From contig NZ_JAAGLV010000034.1 in assembly GCF_010548305.1 (NCBI RefSeq), forward strand, positions 1 to 33,722: 33,722 bases of DNA. The letters run 5' to 3'. The DNA is from Streptomyces sp. SID13031. Its GTDB lineage: Bacteria; Actinomycetota; Actinomycetes; Propionibacteriales; Kribbellaceae. How positions within the stretch are numbered: the stretch's first letter is position 1; every line of letters begins with the position of its first letter. The notes under the pieces were generated by a model. That model did not search any database, was not told where the DNA came from, and worked only from the letters and a program-made list of their open reading frames with translations. Position numbers and translations under genes: made by a program. Below are positions 26,502 through 33,722 of this stretch, in pieces.

Positions 26502-27424
26502 CCCGGTTCGTACTGCGCCGCGTCATGGCGGCGGTGCCGATCGGGGTGATCGTCACGCTGGGGGTCTTCGCGCTCGTCTTCGCGATGCCTGGGGACCCCC
26601 TGCGGGAACTGGCCGGTGACAAGCCGATCCCGGCCGCCGTGATGGCGGCCAAGCGGGCCCAGTTCCATCTCGACGATCCCTTCATCGTGCAGTACCTGCT
26701 GTCGATGAAGGACATCCTCACCGGCGACTTCGGGACGACGTTCGCCGGCGCCGACATCGCCGCGCAGCTGCAGCTGCGGATCCCGGTGACGCTCAAGCTG
26801 GCCTTGACGGGCCTGGTGATCCAGTGGATCGCCGGCCTGCTCTTCGGCCTGTACGCCGGATTCAAGCGCAACGGAGCCGTCGACCGGGTGCTCCTGCTCG
26901 CGACGCTCTTCATCCTCGCGGTACCGCTGCTGGTGGTGTACTTCGCGGCGCAGTACGTGTTCGGCGTCGAGCTGAAATGGCTGCCGGTATCGGGGATCGC
27001 GCACGGCTATCCCACGTCGTACCTGCTGCCCGCGTTGTGTATCGGCCTGACCGGGTTCGCCGGCCTGGCCCGGCTGACCCGGACGTCGATCGTGGAGACC
27101 GCGAACGCGGACTTCGTGAAGACCGCGCGGGCCAAGGGGCTGGGGGAGCAGCGGATCCTGTGGGGTCACGTGCTGCCCAACGCGTTGCTGCCGATGGTGA
27201 CCTTCATGGGGGTCGACGTCGGTGGCATCTTCGCCGGCGCCTTGCTTGCCGAGAGCATCTTCAACCTGCCCGGGCTCGGCCAGTTCATGTTCCAGGCGAT
27301 CAAGCTGAAGGAGGGCGGCGTGGTGGTGCTGCTGTCCACGCTTGCGTTCGTGATGTTCATCGCCGTCAACCTGCTCGTCGACATCATCTACGGCGCGATC
27401 GATCCGAGGGTGCGCAATGTCTGA
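26498..27424 (+). CDS. oligopeptide ABC transporter permease (DppB-like)
   Basis: A 308-residue inner-membrane permease of the DppB/OppB type. The N-terminal helix (RFVLRRVMAAVPIGVIVTLG) and the FAMPGDP motif at about 30-36 are typical of the first permease of these systems. About six membrane helices follow, with the ATPase-contacting EAA-like loop (near 205-230: ADFVKTARAKGLGEQRILW then HVLPNALLP). The GTG start overlaps the binding-protein stop (GTGA), and the end overlaps the next permease gene by eight bases, so the operon is tightly coupled. Confidence 0.93.
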   Translation: MTRFVLRRVMAAVPIGVIVTLGVFALVFAMPGDPLRELAGDKPIPAAVMAAKRAQFHLDDPFIVQYLLSMKDILTGDFGTTFAGADIAAQLQLRIPVTLKLALTGLVIQWIAGLLFGLYAGFKRNGAVDRVLLLATLFILAVPLLVVYFAAQYVFGVELKWLPVSGIAHGYPTSYLLPALCIGLTGFAGLARLTRTSIVETANADFVKTARAKGLGEQRILWGHVLPNALLPMVTFMGVDVGGIFAGALLAESIFNLPGLGQFMFQAIKLKEGGVVVLLSTLAFVMFIAVNLLVDIIYGAIDPRVRNV

Positions 27425-28310
27425 GACCCAGCAGATCCTGGCCGCCGAGACCGAAGACCTCGGCGGCCAGACGCTGTCCAACCGCGAACTGCTGCGGGCG
27501 CTGCTGCGCAAACCGCAGTTCGTGCTCTGCACGCTGCTCGTGTTCGCGTTCTTCCTGATGGCCGCGGTGCCGCGGATCTTCGCCTCGGTCGATCCGCGGT
27601 TCTGCGAGCTGGGCAAATCGCAGCGCGGCCGCGAGCCTGGGCACCCGTTCGGTTTCGACATCCAGGGCTGCGACTACTTCGCCAACGTCATCTACGGCGC
27701 GCGACCGTCGGTCCTGGTCAGCGTTGTGGCCAGCCTCGGCGGCTTCCTCATCGCAGCCGTCCTCGGCCTGCTCGCCGGGTACTTCCCGGGCTTCGTCGAC
27801 AACCTGATCTCCCGTACTGCGGACGTGCTGTTCGCGCTACCCGGGTTGATCGCCCTGATCGTCGTCCTCAACTCGGTGCCGGACCGGAGCATCTGGATCA
27901 TCGTCGGGGTCATCCTGCTGACCTCCTGGCCGCTCGGCATGCGGCTGATGCGCTCGACGGTCTTCTCCGTGCGCAACCGCGAGTTCGTCCTGGCCGCGCG
28001 GTCGATCGGCGTACCGCCGCTGCGGATCCTGCGCAAACACGTCTTCCCGAACGCGATGGCGCCGTTGCTCGCGACAACGACCCTGGGCGTCGGCGGGCTG
28101 GTCGGGCTGGAGGCGATCCTGACCTTCCTCGGCGTCGGGTTGCAGCCGCCGTCGATCTCCTGGGGTTCGCAGTTCGGCGTCGCGGCGTCGTTCCGGGACA
28201 CCCCTCACTTGTTCATCTGGCCGGCGCTGTTCATCTCGACGATGACGATCTCCTTCATGATCATCGGCGACTCGATCCGCGACGCACTCGACCCGAAACT
28301 GATGCGATGA
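27417..28310 (+). CDS. oligopeptide ABC transporter permease (DppC-like)
   Basis: A 297-residue second permease of the DppC/OppC type. A longer cytoplasmic N-terminus (about 1-38, with LRALLRKPQFVLCTLL leading into the first helix) is followed by a periplasmic-side loop containing HPFGFDIQGCDYFANVIYGARPS (76-98), characteristic of DppC proteins. The EAA loop appears as REFVLAARSIGVPPLRILRK then HVFPNAMAPLL. Five or six helices are seen. It starts inside the last codons of the first permease gene and overlaps the first ATPase gene by four bases (ATGA). It forms the membrane channel with the DppB-like subunit. Confidence 0.93.
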   Translation: MSETQQILAAETEDLGGQTLSNRELLRALLRKPQFVLCTLLVFAFFLMAAVPRIFASVDPRFCELGKSQRGREPGHPFGFDIQGCDYFANVIYGARPSVLVSVVASLGGFLIAAVLGLLAGYFPGFVDNLISRTADVLFALPGLIALIVVLNSVPDRSIWIIVGVILLTSWPLGMRLMRSTVFSVRNREFVLAARSIGVPPLRILRKHVFPNAMAPLLATTTLGVGGLVGLEAILTFLGVGLQPPSISWGSQFGVAASFRDTPHLFIWPALFISTMTISFMIIGDSIRDALDPKLMR

Positions 28311-29320
28311 CCCAGGACAGCCCGAAGCTGGGCGAAGTACTGCTGAAGGTCGACGACCTGAGCGTCGAGTTCGACACCCCGCACGGTCGGGTCCGGGCCG
28401 TCGACGGCGTGTCCTGGCAGGTCCGGGCCGGCGAGACGCTGGCCATCCTTGGGGAGTCGGGGTCGGGCAAGAGCGTTTCGACCCAGGCGCTGACCGGGAT
28501 CCTGGAGATGCCGCCGGGGCGGATCGTGTCCGGCACCGCGAAGTACCGGGGTGAAGATCTGATCGCGATGACTGTGAAGGAACGACGGAAGATCGTCGGT
28601 GACCGGATCACCATGGTGTTCCAGGATTCGCTGTCGGCCTTGAATCCCGTGCAGTCGGTCGGCAAGCAGATCGCCGAGTGCTATCGGGTGCATCGTGGGA
28701 TGTCGAAGTCCGATGCGATGAAACGCGCGGCGGAGATGCTCGATCAGGTGCGCATTCCGGCGGCGGCCAAACGGGTCCACGATTATCCGCACGAGTTCTC
28801 CGGTGGGATGCGGCAGCGGGTGATGCTGGCGATGGCGCTCGCGCTCGATCCCGACGTGCTGATCGCTGATGAGCCGACGACCGCGCTGGACGTCACCGTG
28901 CAGGCGCAGATCCTGGAGCTGATCGAGGATCTGCAGGCTGAGCGGGACATGGGCGTCGTGCTGATCACACACGACCTCGGGGTGGTCGCCGACGTCGCCG
29001 ACAACGTGGTGGTGATGTACGCCGGGCACGTGGTCGAGCGGGCTGCCACTGCTGACGCGCTTGAGCGTCCTGTTCACCCTTATACAGAAGGGCTGCTGGG
29101 CTCGATGCCGTCGGCTGACCTGAAGGGTCAGGAGTTGCCGACGATCCCTGGTACGCCGCCGTCGCTGCGCGCCGTCCCGTCCGGGTGCGCCTTCCGGACG
29201 CGCTGCCCGCACGCGATCGAGGACTGCGCCGTACTGGTACCGCCGTTGCTGACGGTCGCGCCCGGGCGAGACGCCGCCTGTATCCGCCGTACGTCGATCC
29301 CTGTGCAGGAGGCGGTCTGA
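28307..29320 (+). CDS. oligopeptide ABC transporter ATPase (DppD-like)
   Basis: A 337-residue ABC ATPase. Walker A is GESGSGKS (49-56), the signature motif is SGGMRQRV (about 165-172), Walker B is VLIADEPTTALD (about 184-195), and the switch His follows in LITHDLG. The C-terminal extension beyond about 250 carries the oligopeptide-transporter region with a four-cysteine set beginning GCAFRTRCPHAIEDC, which in DppD-type proteins can bind an iron-sulfur cluster. It pairs with the second ATPase to power peptide import. It starts in an ATGA overlap with the second permease gene. Confidence 0.94.
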   Translation: MTQDSPKLGEVLLKVDDLSVEFDTPHGRVRAVDGVSWQVRAGETLAILGESGSGKSVSTQALTGILEMPPGRIVSGTAKYRGEDLIAMTVKERRKIVGDRITMVFQDSLSALNPVQSVGKQIAECYRVHRGMSKSDAMKRAAEMLDQVRIPAAAKRVHDYPHEFSGGMRQRVMLAMALALDPDVLIADEPTTALDVTVQAQILELIEDLQAERDMGVVLITHDLGVVADVADNVVVMYAGHVVERAATADALERPVHPYTEGLLGSMPSADLKGQELPTIPGTPPSLRAVPSGCAFRTRCPHAIEDCAVLVPPLLTVAPGRDAACIRRTSIPVQEAV

Positions 29321-30321
29321 TGGCCGACGAGTTGCTGGTGGCAACGGATCTGGTGAAGCACTACGACATCAGCCCGGCGTTCTCCTTCGGCCAGAAGACT
29401 GTCGTGCGGGCGGTCGACGGGGTGGACCTGGTACTGCGTCGTGGCGAGTCGCTCGGGATCGTCGGCGAGTCGGGATGCGGGAAGTCGACGCTGGTCCGGC
29501 TGCTCGCCGCGCTGGAGAAGCCGACGGCGGGGTCGGTGCTTTATGGCGGCGCCGATGTCAGCAAGATGGGTGGCCGGGAGCTTCGGCGGTGGCGTCGGAA
29601 CGTACAGGTGGTCTTCCAGGATCCGTACTCGAGTCTGAATCCGCGGATGCGGGTCGGGGAGATCATCGCCGAGCCGCTGGAAGTACATCCGGATGTTTCC
29701 AGAGGTAAGGACAATCGTTCGCGAGTGCGGGAGTTGCTCGAGCTCGTCGGGTTGCGGGCTGAGGACGAGACGCGGTTCCCGCACCAGTTCTCGGGTGGCC
29801 AGCGGCAGCGGATCGGGATCGCCCGGGCCATTGCGCTGAACCCTGATGTACTGCTGTGCGATGAGCCCGTCTCGGCGCTTGATCTGTCCGTTCAGGCGCA
29901 GGTGGTCAACCTGTTGATGCGGTTGCAGCGGGAGCTGGGGCTCAGCCTCATCTTTGTCGCGCACGACTTGTCGGTGGTGCGGCACGTGTCCGACCGGGTC
30001 GCGGTGATGTACCTCGGACGGGTGGCCGAGCTGGGCGAGCACCACCAGGTGTACGACGTGCCGGCTCATCCTTATACGCAAGCCTTGCTGTCGGCCGAGC
30101 CCGGCCTTGCCCGCCAGGGCCGCAAGCGGATCGTCCTCGCCGGCGACCCGCCGTCCCCGGTCTCGCCGCCATCAGGCTGCCGCTTCCACACCCGTTGCCT
30201 CCGAGCCGAAGCCCGTTGCTCCGTCGAGGTTCCCGAACTCCGCGAAATCCCCTCCGGCCAAACAGTCTCCTGCCACTTCGCCGAAGACGCCCAAACCACC
30301 TACTCCACAGCCCTCAGATAA
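29320..30321 (+). CDS. oligopeptide ABC transporter ATPase (DppF-like)
   Basis: A 333-residue ABC ATPase, the second motor subunit of the importer. Walker A is GESGCGKS (49-56), Q-loop VVFQDPYSSLNPRMRVGE, signature SGGQRQRIGIARA, Walker B VLLCDEPVSALDLS, and the switch His in FVAHDLSVV. The C-terminus has the same oligopeptide-transporter extension with GCRFHTRCLRAEARC. The start at 29320 shares its A with the stop codon of the first ATPase gene (TGATG) and has AGGAGG upstream. The frame is open to 29185, but that part lies inside the preceding gene. It is the last gene of the five-gene operon; no clear terminator hairpin was found in the 98-base gap after it. Confidence 0.94.
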   Translation: MADELLVATDLVKHYDISPAFSFGQKTVVRAVDGVDLVLRRGESLGIVGESGCGKSTLVRLLAALEKPTAGSVLYGGADVSKMGGRELRRWRRNVQVVFQDPYSSLNPRMRVGEIIAEPLEVHPDVSRGKDNRSRVRELLELVGLRAEDETRFPHQFSGGQRQRIGIARAIALNPDVLLCDEPVSALDLSVQAQVVNLLMRLQRELGLSLIFVAHDLSVVRHVSDRVAVMYLGRVAELGEHHQVYDVPAHPYTQALLSAEPGLARQGRKRIVLAGDPPSPVSPPSGCRFHTRCLRAEARCSVEVPELREIPSGQTVSCHFAEDAQTTYSTALR

Positions 30322-30419
30322 ATACCCACGCCGGCACCACGCTCGCTCCGGAGTGGAACGATCAACTGATGCGCAATCGCGGGCGTGCCTCGCGGCGCCG
30401 AGCCGTCTAAGCTTCGGCG

Positions 30420-32249
30420 GTGAGCGACAAAGTGGTTGCCAAGAGCAATGAGACGGTCGCGGTGCGTCACCGCGGTCTCCTCATCGTGCTGCTCGTGGTG
30501 GCTACTGCGGTGAGTCTGACCTGGATCGTCACGGCTGCGCGGACAGTGCGCTACGGGTTCGACATCACCGACGAGGGCTACTACCTGCTGTCGTACCGGT
30601 GGTGGAGCGGCAATCCGCTCGCGCTGACCGGGATCCAGTACATCTACGGCCCGATCTTCGAGCTGCTGCACTGGGACATCGTGCACCTGCGCATCTTCCG
30701 GCTGGTGACCCTGATCGCCGGGCATCTGTTCTTCGGCTGGAGTTTCATGCGCTGGTTGCGCGTGCGCCGCCCGGAAGCGCCGAAGACCAGGTTGTGGGAA
30801 GCCACCGGGATCATGGTGATCCTCGCGGCCGGCGGCATGAACTACAGCTGGCTGCCGACCAGCCCGGCGTACAACGACGTCATCCTGCTCGGTTCGCTCA
30901 CGGTGCTGTCATGCGTACTCTGGGTCGCGACTGCCATCGAGCGCGACCGGAAGCCGCCGATCTGGGCCTTCACGCTGGCCGGGCTGGTGATGGGCACGAT
31001 GGTGCTGGCCAAGTGGTCGTCGGTCGTCGTACTGACCGTCATCATCGCCGCCGCGATCGTCGTCCTGAGCGCCCAGGGCGCGGAAGCAGTTGCCCGAGGG
31101 ATCGTCTGGGCGCTGGCCGGGGTGGTCGTGGTCGCGGCCACTGTGCACCTCCTGGTGGCCCCGTTGACCACCGTGATCCCCGGCATCCAGGCGGTCAACC
31201 GCTTCATCGCCGGCAACTCCTACAGCCCGTCCAGCCTGCTGGAGATGTATTGGAGGACCGGCAGCAAGCTGGTCGGCCAGACCTTCGAGCAGCACGTCCT
31301 GCTTCTCGTCGCCGCAGCCTTCGCCGTAGTCGCCCGGCGTCCGGTACTACGGATCGCCGCCTGGCTGCTCGTCGCGGCCACCCTCGTCTTGTCGATCGTC
31401 CGAGCCATCGACCAGGACGGGCTGGGCGGCGGCGCCGTGAACAACGGAAAGTTCCAGATCGTCCTGCTGGCGGCGGTACTGGTCGCCGTCGTCACCACCA
31501 TCGCCGCCCTGATCACCAAGCAATGGTCGGGAGGCAAGGAGAACCTTCGTACCTGGGTCATCCTCACGGTGCTGACTGTGTTTCCGATCGTCCAGGCCTT
31601 CGGTACCAATACCGCGCTCTACATGATCGGCTTCGACGCCTTCGCCGCGTGGGCGGCGCTGATGATCGCCGTCGTGACCAGCATCGACAAAGCCCCGGTC
31701 GTCGCCCGTACGACGGTTTCCCTCGTCACCGTCGCTGCGCTGGTGGCCGTCGCTGCGATCTCGTACGGCGGTCTGATCCTCAACCCCTACCGATCCGCGC
31801 CGCACCGGGACCTCACCACCGCGACCAGTCTCAAGCCACTCGGTGAACTCAAGCTGACCGCGGACACAGCCAAGGACTACCAAGCGCTCGACCAGCTCCT
31901 GATGCCGTACACCTCGCCGTCCGGCCGCCCGATCATCGGCTTCGACAAGATGGCCGGCATCGTCTTCCTGCTGCGCGGCCGTCCGTTCGGCGAGGCCTGG
32001 ACCTCCCCGAAAGAACGTCAGCGCACAGCAGCCGGTATCACCGAGGTCTGTTCCGGCAGGCAGCCCAGACCTGGCGACCGCCCGCCGTTGCTGATCTTCA
32101 ACCGGCGAGTCACCCAGCTCGACGTCGACGCGCTGCGCACCTGCGGCCTGGACTTCAAGGCCGACTACATGCTGATCGCCCCGCCGGCCACGATCATGAA
32201 CCTGCAGGTCTACGTCCCGACCGCCGAACTGGCCCTCCATAACCCCTGA
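30420..32249 (+). CDS. polytopic membrane protein, possible GT-C glycosyltransferase
   Basis: A 609-residue membrane protein with roughly twelve hydrophobic helices between about residues 18 and 455, and a soluble, probably extracytoplasmic C-terminal part (about 460-609). In the first outer loop it has DITDEGYYLL (48-57), an acidic pair followed by tyrosines as seen in GT-C enzymes of the ArnT/PMT/GT39 type, which use lipid-linked sugars. WLPTSPAYNDVILLGSL near 143 is also reminiscent of that fold. This is a resemblance in layout, not a firm family match. The GTG at 30420 has no strong ribosome site. It stands alone between the peptide-transport operon and dapB. Substrate unknown; a transport or polymer-export role cannot be excluded. 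Confidence 0.7.
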   Translation: MSDKVVAKSNETVAVRHRGLLIVLLVVATAVSLTWIVTAARTVRYGFDITDEGYYLLSYRWWSGNPLALTGIQYIYGPIFELLHWDIVHLRIFRLVTLIAGHLFFGWSFMRWLRVRRPEAPKTRLWEATGIMVILAAGGMNYSWLPTSPAYNDVILLGSLTVLSCVLWVATAIERDRKPPIWAFTLAGLVMGTMVLAKWSSVVVLTVIIAAAIVVLSAQGAEAVARGIVWALAGVVVVAATVHLLVAPLTTVIPGIQAVNRFIAGNSYSPSSLLEMYWRTGSKLVGQTFEQHVLLLVAAAFAVVARRPVLRIAAWLLVAATLVLSIVRAIDQDGLGGGAVNNGKFQIVLLAAVLVAVVTTIAALITKQWSGGKENLRTWVILTVLTVFPIVQAFGTNTALYMIGFDAFAAWAALMIAVVTSIDKAPVVARTTVSLVTVAALVAVAAISYGGLILNPYRSAPHRDLTTATSLKPLGELKLTADTAKDYQALDQLLMPYTSPSGRPIIGFDKMAGIVFLLRGRPFGEAWTSPKERQRTAAGITEVCSGRQPRPGDRPPLLIFNRRVTQLDVDALRTCGLDFKADYMLIAPPATIMNLQVYVPTAELALHNP

Positions 32250-32304
32250 CGACACCCCAGTGAGATCCTTGCCCAGGACGGTCGCGCGCTAGGAAAGGGT
32301 ACGG

Positions 32305-33051
32305 ATGATCAAGGTTGCGGTGCTGGGTGCCAAGGGAAAGATGGGCGCTCAGACGTGCCAGGCCGTGGAGGCCGCCGACGATCTGGAGCTGGTCGCGGCG
32401 CTCGACCAGGGTGATGAGCTGTCCGGGCTGACCGATGCGGGCGCCGAGGTGGTCGTCGACTTCACCCGGCCCGAGGTCGTGATGGACAACCTCGGCTGGT
32501 GTATCGAGCACGGCATCCACGCCGTCGTCGGCACCACCGGTTTCACCGAGGACCGCCTGGCGACCCTGCGCACGCAGCTCGACGCGAGCGCCGGCACCGG
32601 TGTGCTGATCGCCCCCAACTTCTCCATCGGCGCCGTGCTGATGATGCAGTTCGCCGCCAAGGCCGCGCCGTACTACGAATCGGTCGAGATCATCGAGCTG
32701 CACCACCCGGACAAGGTCGACGCACCGTCCGGTACTGCGCAGCGCACCGCGCAACTCATCGCCGAAGCCCGCCGCGAAGCCGGCTCGGGCCCGATCCCGG
32801 ACGCCACCAGCACCGGCATCGAGGGAGCGCGTGGAGCCGACATCGAGGGGATCCGCATCCACGGCATCCGGTTGCGCGGGCTCGTCGCGCACCAGGAGGT
32901 CCTGCTCGGTGACGTCGGCGGGACGCTGACGATCCGGCACGACTCGATTGATCGCGAGTCGTTCATGGCCGGCGTGCTGCTCGGCGTACGGAAGATCGCG
33001 GATGCGCCCGGGCTGACCATCGGCCTGGAGCACTTCATGGACCTCAGCTGA
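32305..33051 (+). CDS. dapB: 4-hydroxy-tetrahydrodipicolinate reductase
   Basis: A 248-residue DapB enzyme of the lysine/diaminopimelate pathway, reducing hydroxy-tetrahydrodipicolinate with NAD(P)H. The N-terminal Rossmann domain has KVAVLGAKGKMG (3-14), DFTRPEVVMDN and GTTGF (76-80). The C-terminal domain has the signature ELHHPDKVDAPSGTA (131-145) with His133/His134 and Lys137 at the active site. Length is normal for the short actinobacterial form. The start is supported by AGGAAAGG (32291-32298) six bases upstream. It supplies meso-diaminopimelate for the cell wall. The small membrane protein gene follows by 13 bases. Confidence 0.97.
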   Translation: MIKVAVLGAKGKMGAQTCQAVEAADDLELVAALDQGDELSGLTDAGAEVVVDFTRPEVVMDNLGWCIEHGIHAVVGTTGFTEDRLATLRTQLDASAGTGVLIAPNFSIGAVLMMQFAAKAAPYYESVEIIELHHPDKVDAPSGTAQRTAQLIAEARREAGSGPIPDATSTGIEGARGADIEGIRIHGIRLRGLVAHQEVLLGDVGGTLTIRHDSIDRESFMAGVLLGVRKIADAPGLTIGLEHFMDLS

Positions 33052-33064
33052 AAATGTCCCCACT

Positions 33065-33547
33065 GTGTTGAATCCAAAGGGTGCGGTAGCAGTGATCGCG
33101 GTCGTCTTCGTCGCGTACGCCGGTCTGCTCGGCTGGCGTGGAGTGCTCCTGATCGGCACGGGCGATCCGGTGGCGATCGGGCTCGGGACCGCGGTGCTCG
33201 TGATCCCGCTCGTCGGGCTGTACCTGGTCTGGCGCGAACTCCAGTTCGGCCGGCAGACCGAGCTGCTCGCGCGCGAGCTGGCCGAGTCGGGCGGGCTGCC
33301 CGTCGACGACCTGCCGCGACGGCCGTCGGGACGGATCGACCGGGCCGCCGCGGACACCGCCTTCACGAAGTACAAGGAAGAAGCCGAGGCCGCGCCCGGC
33401 GACTGGCGGGTCTGGTTCAGACTGTCGACCGCGTACGACGCGGCAGGTGACCGTAAGCGAGCACGCGCCTCGATGCGCACGGCGATCGCGAACCACAACG
33501 CCAGCGGCCCCAACCCACCGCGCACCGTCTCAGGGGTTAACCCCTGA
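33065..33547 (+). CDS. two-helix membrane protein with TPR-like tail
   Basis: A 160-residue protein downstream of dapB, starting with GTG. Two membrane helices cover about 7-30 and 35-56. A cytoplasmic tail follows with FGRQTELLARELAESGGLP, and then a short helical repeat near 108-148 (YKEEAEAAPGDWRVWFRLSTAYDAAGDRKRARASM) that looks like one or two TPR units. Proteins of this kind are often found after dapB in actinobacteria; the function is not known. The last seven residues (TVSGVNP) and the stop codon are encoded by the left half of a long palindrome, so the natural C-terminus may have been altered by insertion of that repeat. Confidence 0.8.
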   Translation: MLNPKGAVAVIAVVFVAYAGLLGWRGVLLIGTGDPVAIGLGTAVLVIPLVGLYLVWRELQFGRQTELLARELAESGGLPVDDLPRRPSGRIDRAAADTAFTKYKEEAEAAPGDWRVWFRLSTAYDAAGDRKRARASMRTAIANHNASGPNPPRTVSGVNP

Positions 33548-33613
33548 GACGGTGGGTTGCCTAGCGAGATTCTCACGGGGCAACCCACCGTCTGCGGGGT
33601 TAACCCCTGAGAC
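33511..33613. repeat. REP-like paired palindromic repeat
   Basis: Bases 33523-33554 form a perfect 32-base palindrome centred on GGGGTTAACCCC. To its right, GGTGGGTTGCC (33551-33561) pairs with GGCAACCCACC (33579-33589), and a second copy of the palindrome, imperfect at two positions per arm, lies at 33588-33613. The block CAACCCACCG also occurs twice in the same orientation (33511-33520 and 33581-33590). The nested arrangement of two like palindromes around a stem resembles paired REP elements. The rest, to 33722, shows only a small CTACC/GGTAG dyad near 33650. Confidence 0.7.
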
Positions 33614-33722
33614 GTGCCGAGGGCGGGCGGGCAGGCCGGGGTGCATCCCTACCGAGGGGTAGCCGTGAGTTTCCTGTGAGTTGGCTGGCAACGGCACAGT
33701 GTGGCCTGACAACGCGGTGTGG
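33614..33722. other. end of window, no gene seen
   Basis: These 109 bases hold no convincing coding frame. They may carry the promoter of a gene beyond the window; no clear -35/-10 pair was identified. Confidence 0.4.

Noticed and set aside
26483..27661. 392-residue open frame on the minus strand
   Set aside because: Antisense to the two permease genes; composition is His/Gln/Arg-rich with no membrane or enzyme features.

Overview
The window looks like chromosomal DNA of a high-GC actinomycete. Codon third positions are strongly G/C, GTG starts are common, and a ribF, rpsO, pnp, M16-peptidase and dapB series is present. The overall flavour fits Propionibacteriales, perhaps Kribbella or a relative. 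That placement is an impression from protein style and gene order, not a measured assignment. No tRNA, rRNA or CRISPR array was seen, and no gap between genes exceeds about 300 bases.

Left part (1-13.5 kb), mostly metabolic and accessory genes. The C-terminal end of an IS30-type transposase sits at the edge. It is followed by a haloacetate-dehalogenase-like hydrolase (-) and, divergent from it, a translationally coupled pair of an LLM flavin oxidoreductase and a GH13 trehalose-synthase-like enzyme (+). Next come an uncharacterised coupled pair (-) of a 117-residue protein and a HExxH metalloprotease, a Kup potassium transporter (-), and a proline-iminopeptidase-like hydrolase behind an ECF sigma factor that carries an NTF2-like tail (-). 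A 2,2-dialkylglycine decarboxylase gene (dgdA, +) is divergent from its LysR-type regulator (dgdR-like, -). A sugar-efflux MFS transporter (-) closes this part.

Middle (13.5-22.6 kb), closer to core genome. A class II sirtuin (+) is followed by an ECF sigma factor coupled to a one-pass membrane protein with four extracytoplasmic cysteines (+), then a secreted SGNH/GDSL hydrolase (-) across a strong shared terminator. ribF, rpsO, pnp and an M16 zinc protease follow on + with clear hairpins after ribF, after rpsO and after the protease gene.

Right part (22.6-33.7 kb). A secreted SH3-type protein (-) and a 505-residue XRE-like regulator (+) diverge from a region holding a perfect operator-like palindrome. 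A complete, tightly overlapped oligopeptide ABC operon (binding lipoprotein, two permeases, two ATPases, all +) follows, then a large GT-C-like membrane protein, dapB, and a small two-helix membrane protein. The last gene ends inside a long perfect palindrome that is part of a REP-like paired repeat. In many actinobacteria dapB lies close to the pnp/M16 pair, so the roughly 9.7 kb between them here looks like an accessory insertion.

The best candidates for something undescribed are the HExxH protease/117-residue protein pair, the XRE-like regulator with its palindrome and SH3 neighbour, and the REP-like palindrome that supplies the C-terminus of a gene. None can be called a new system from the sequence alone.
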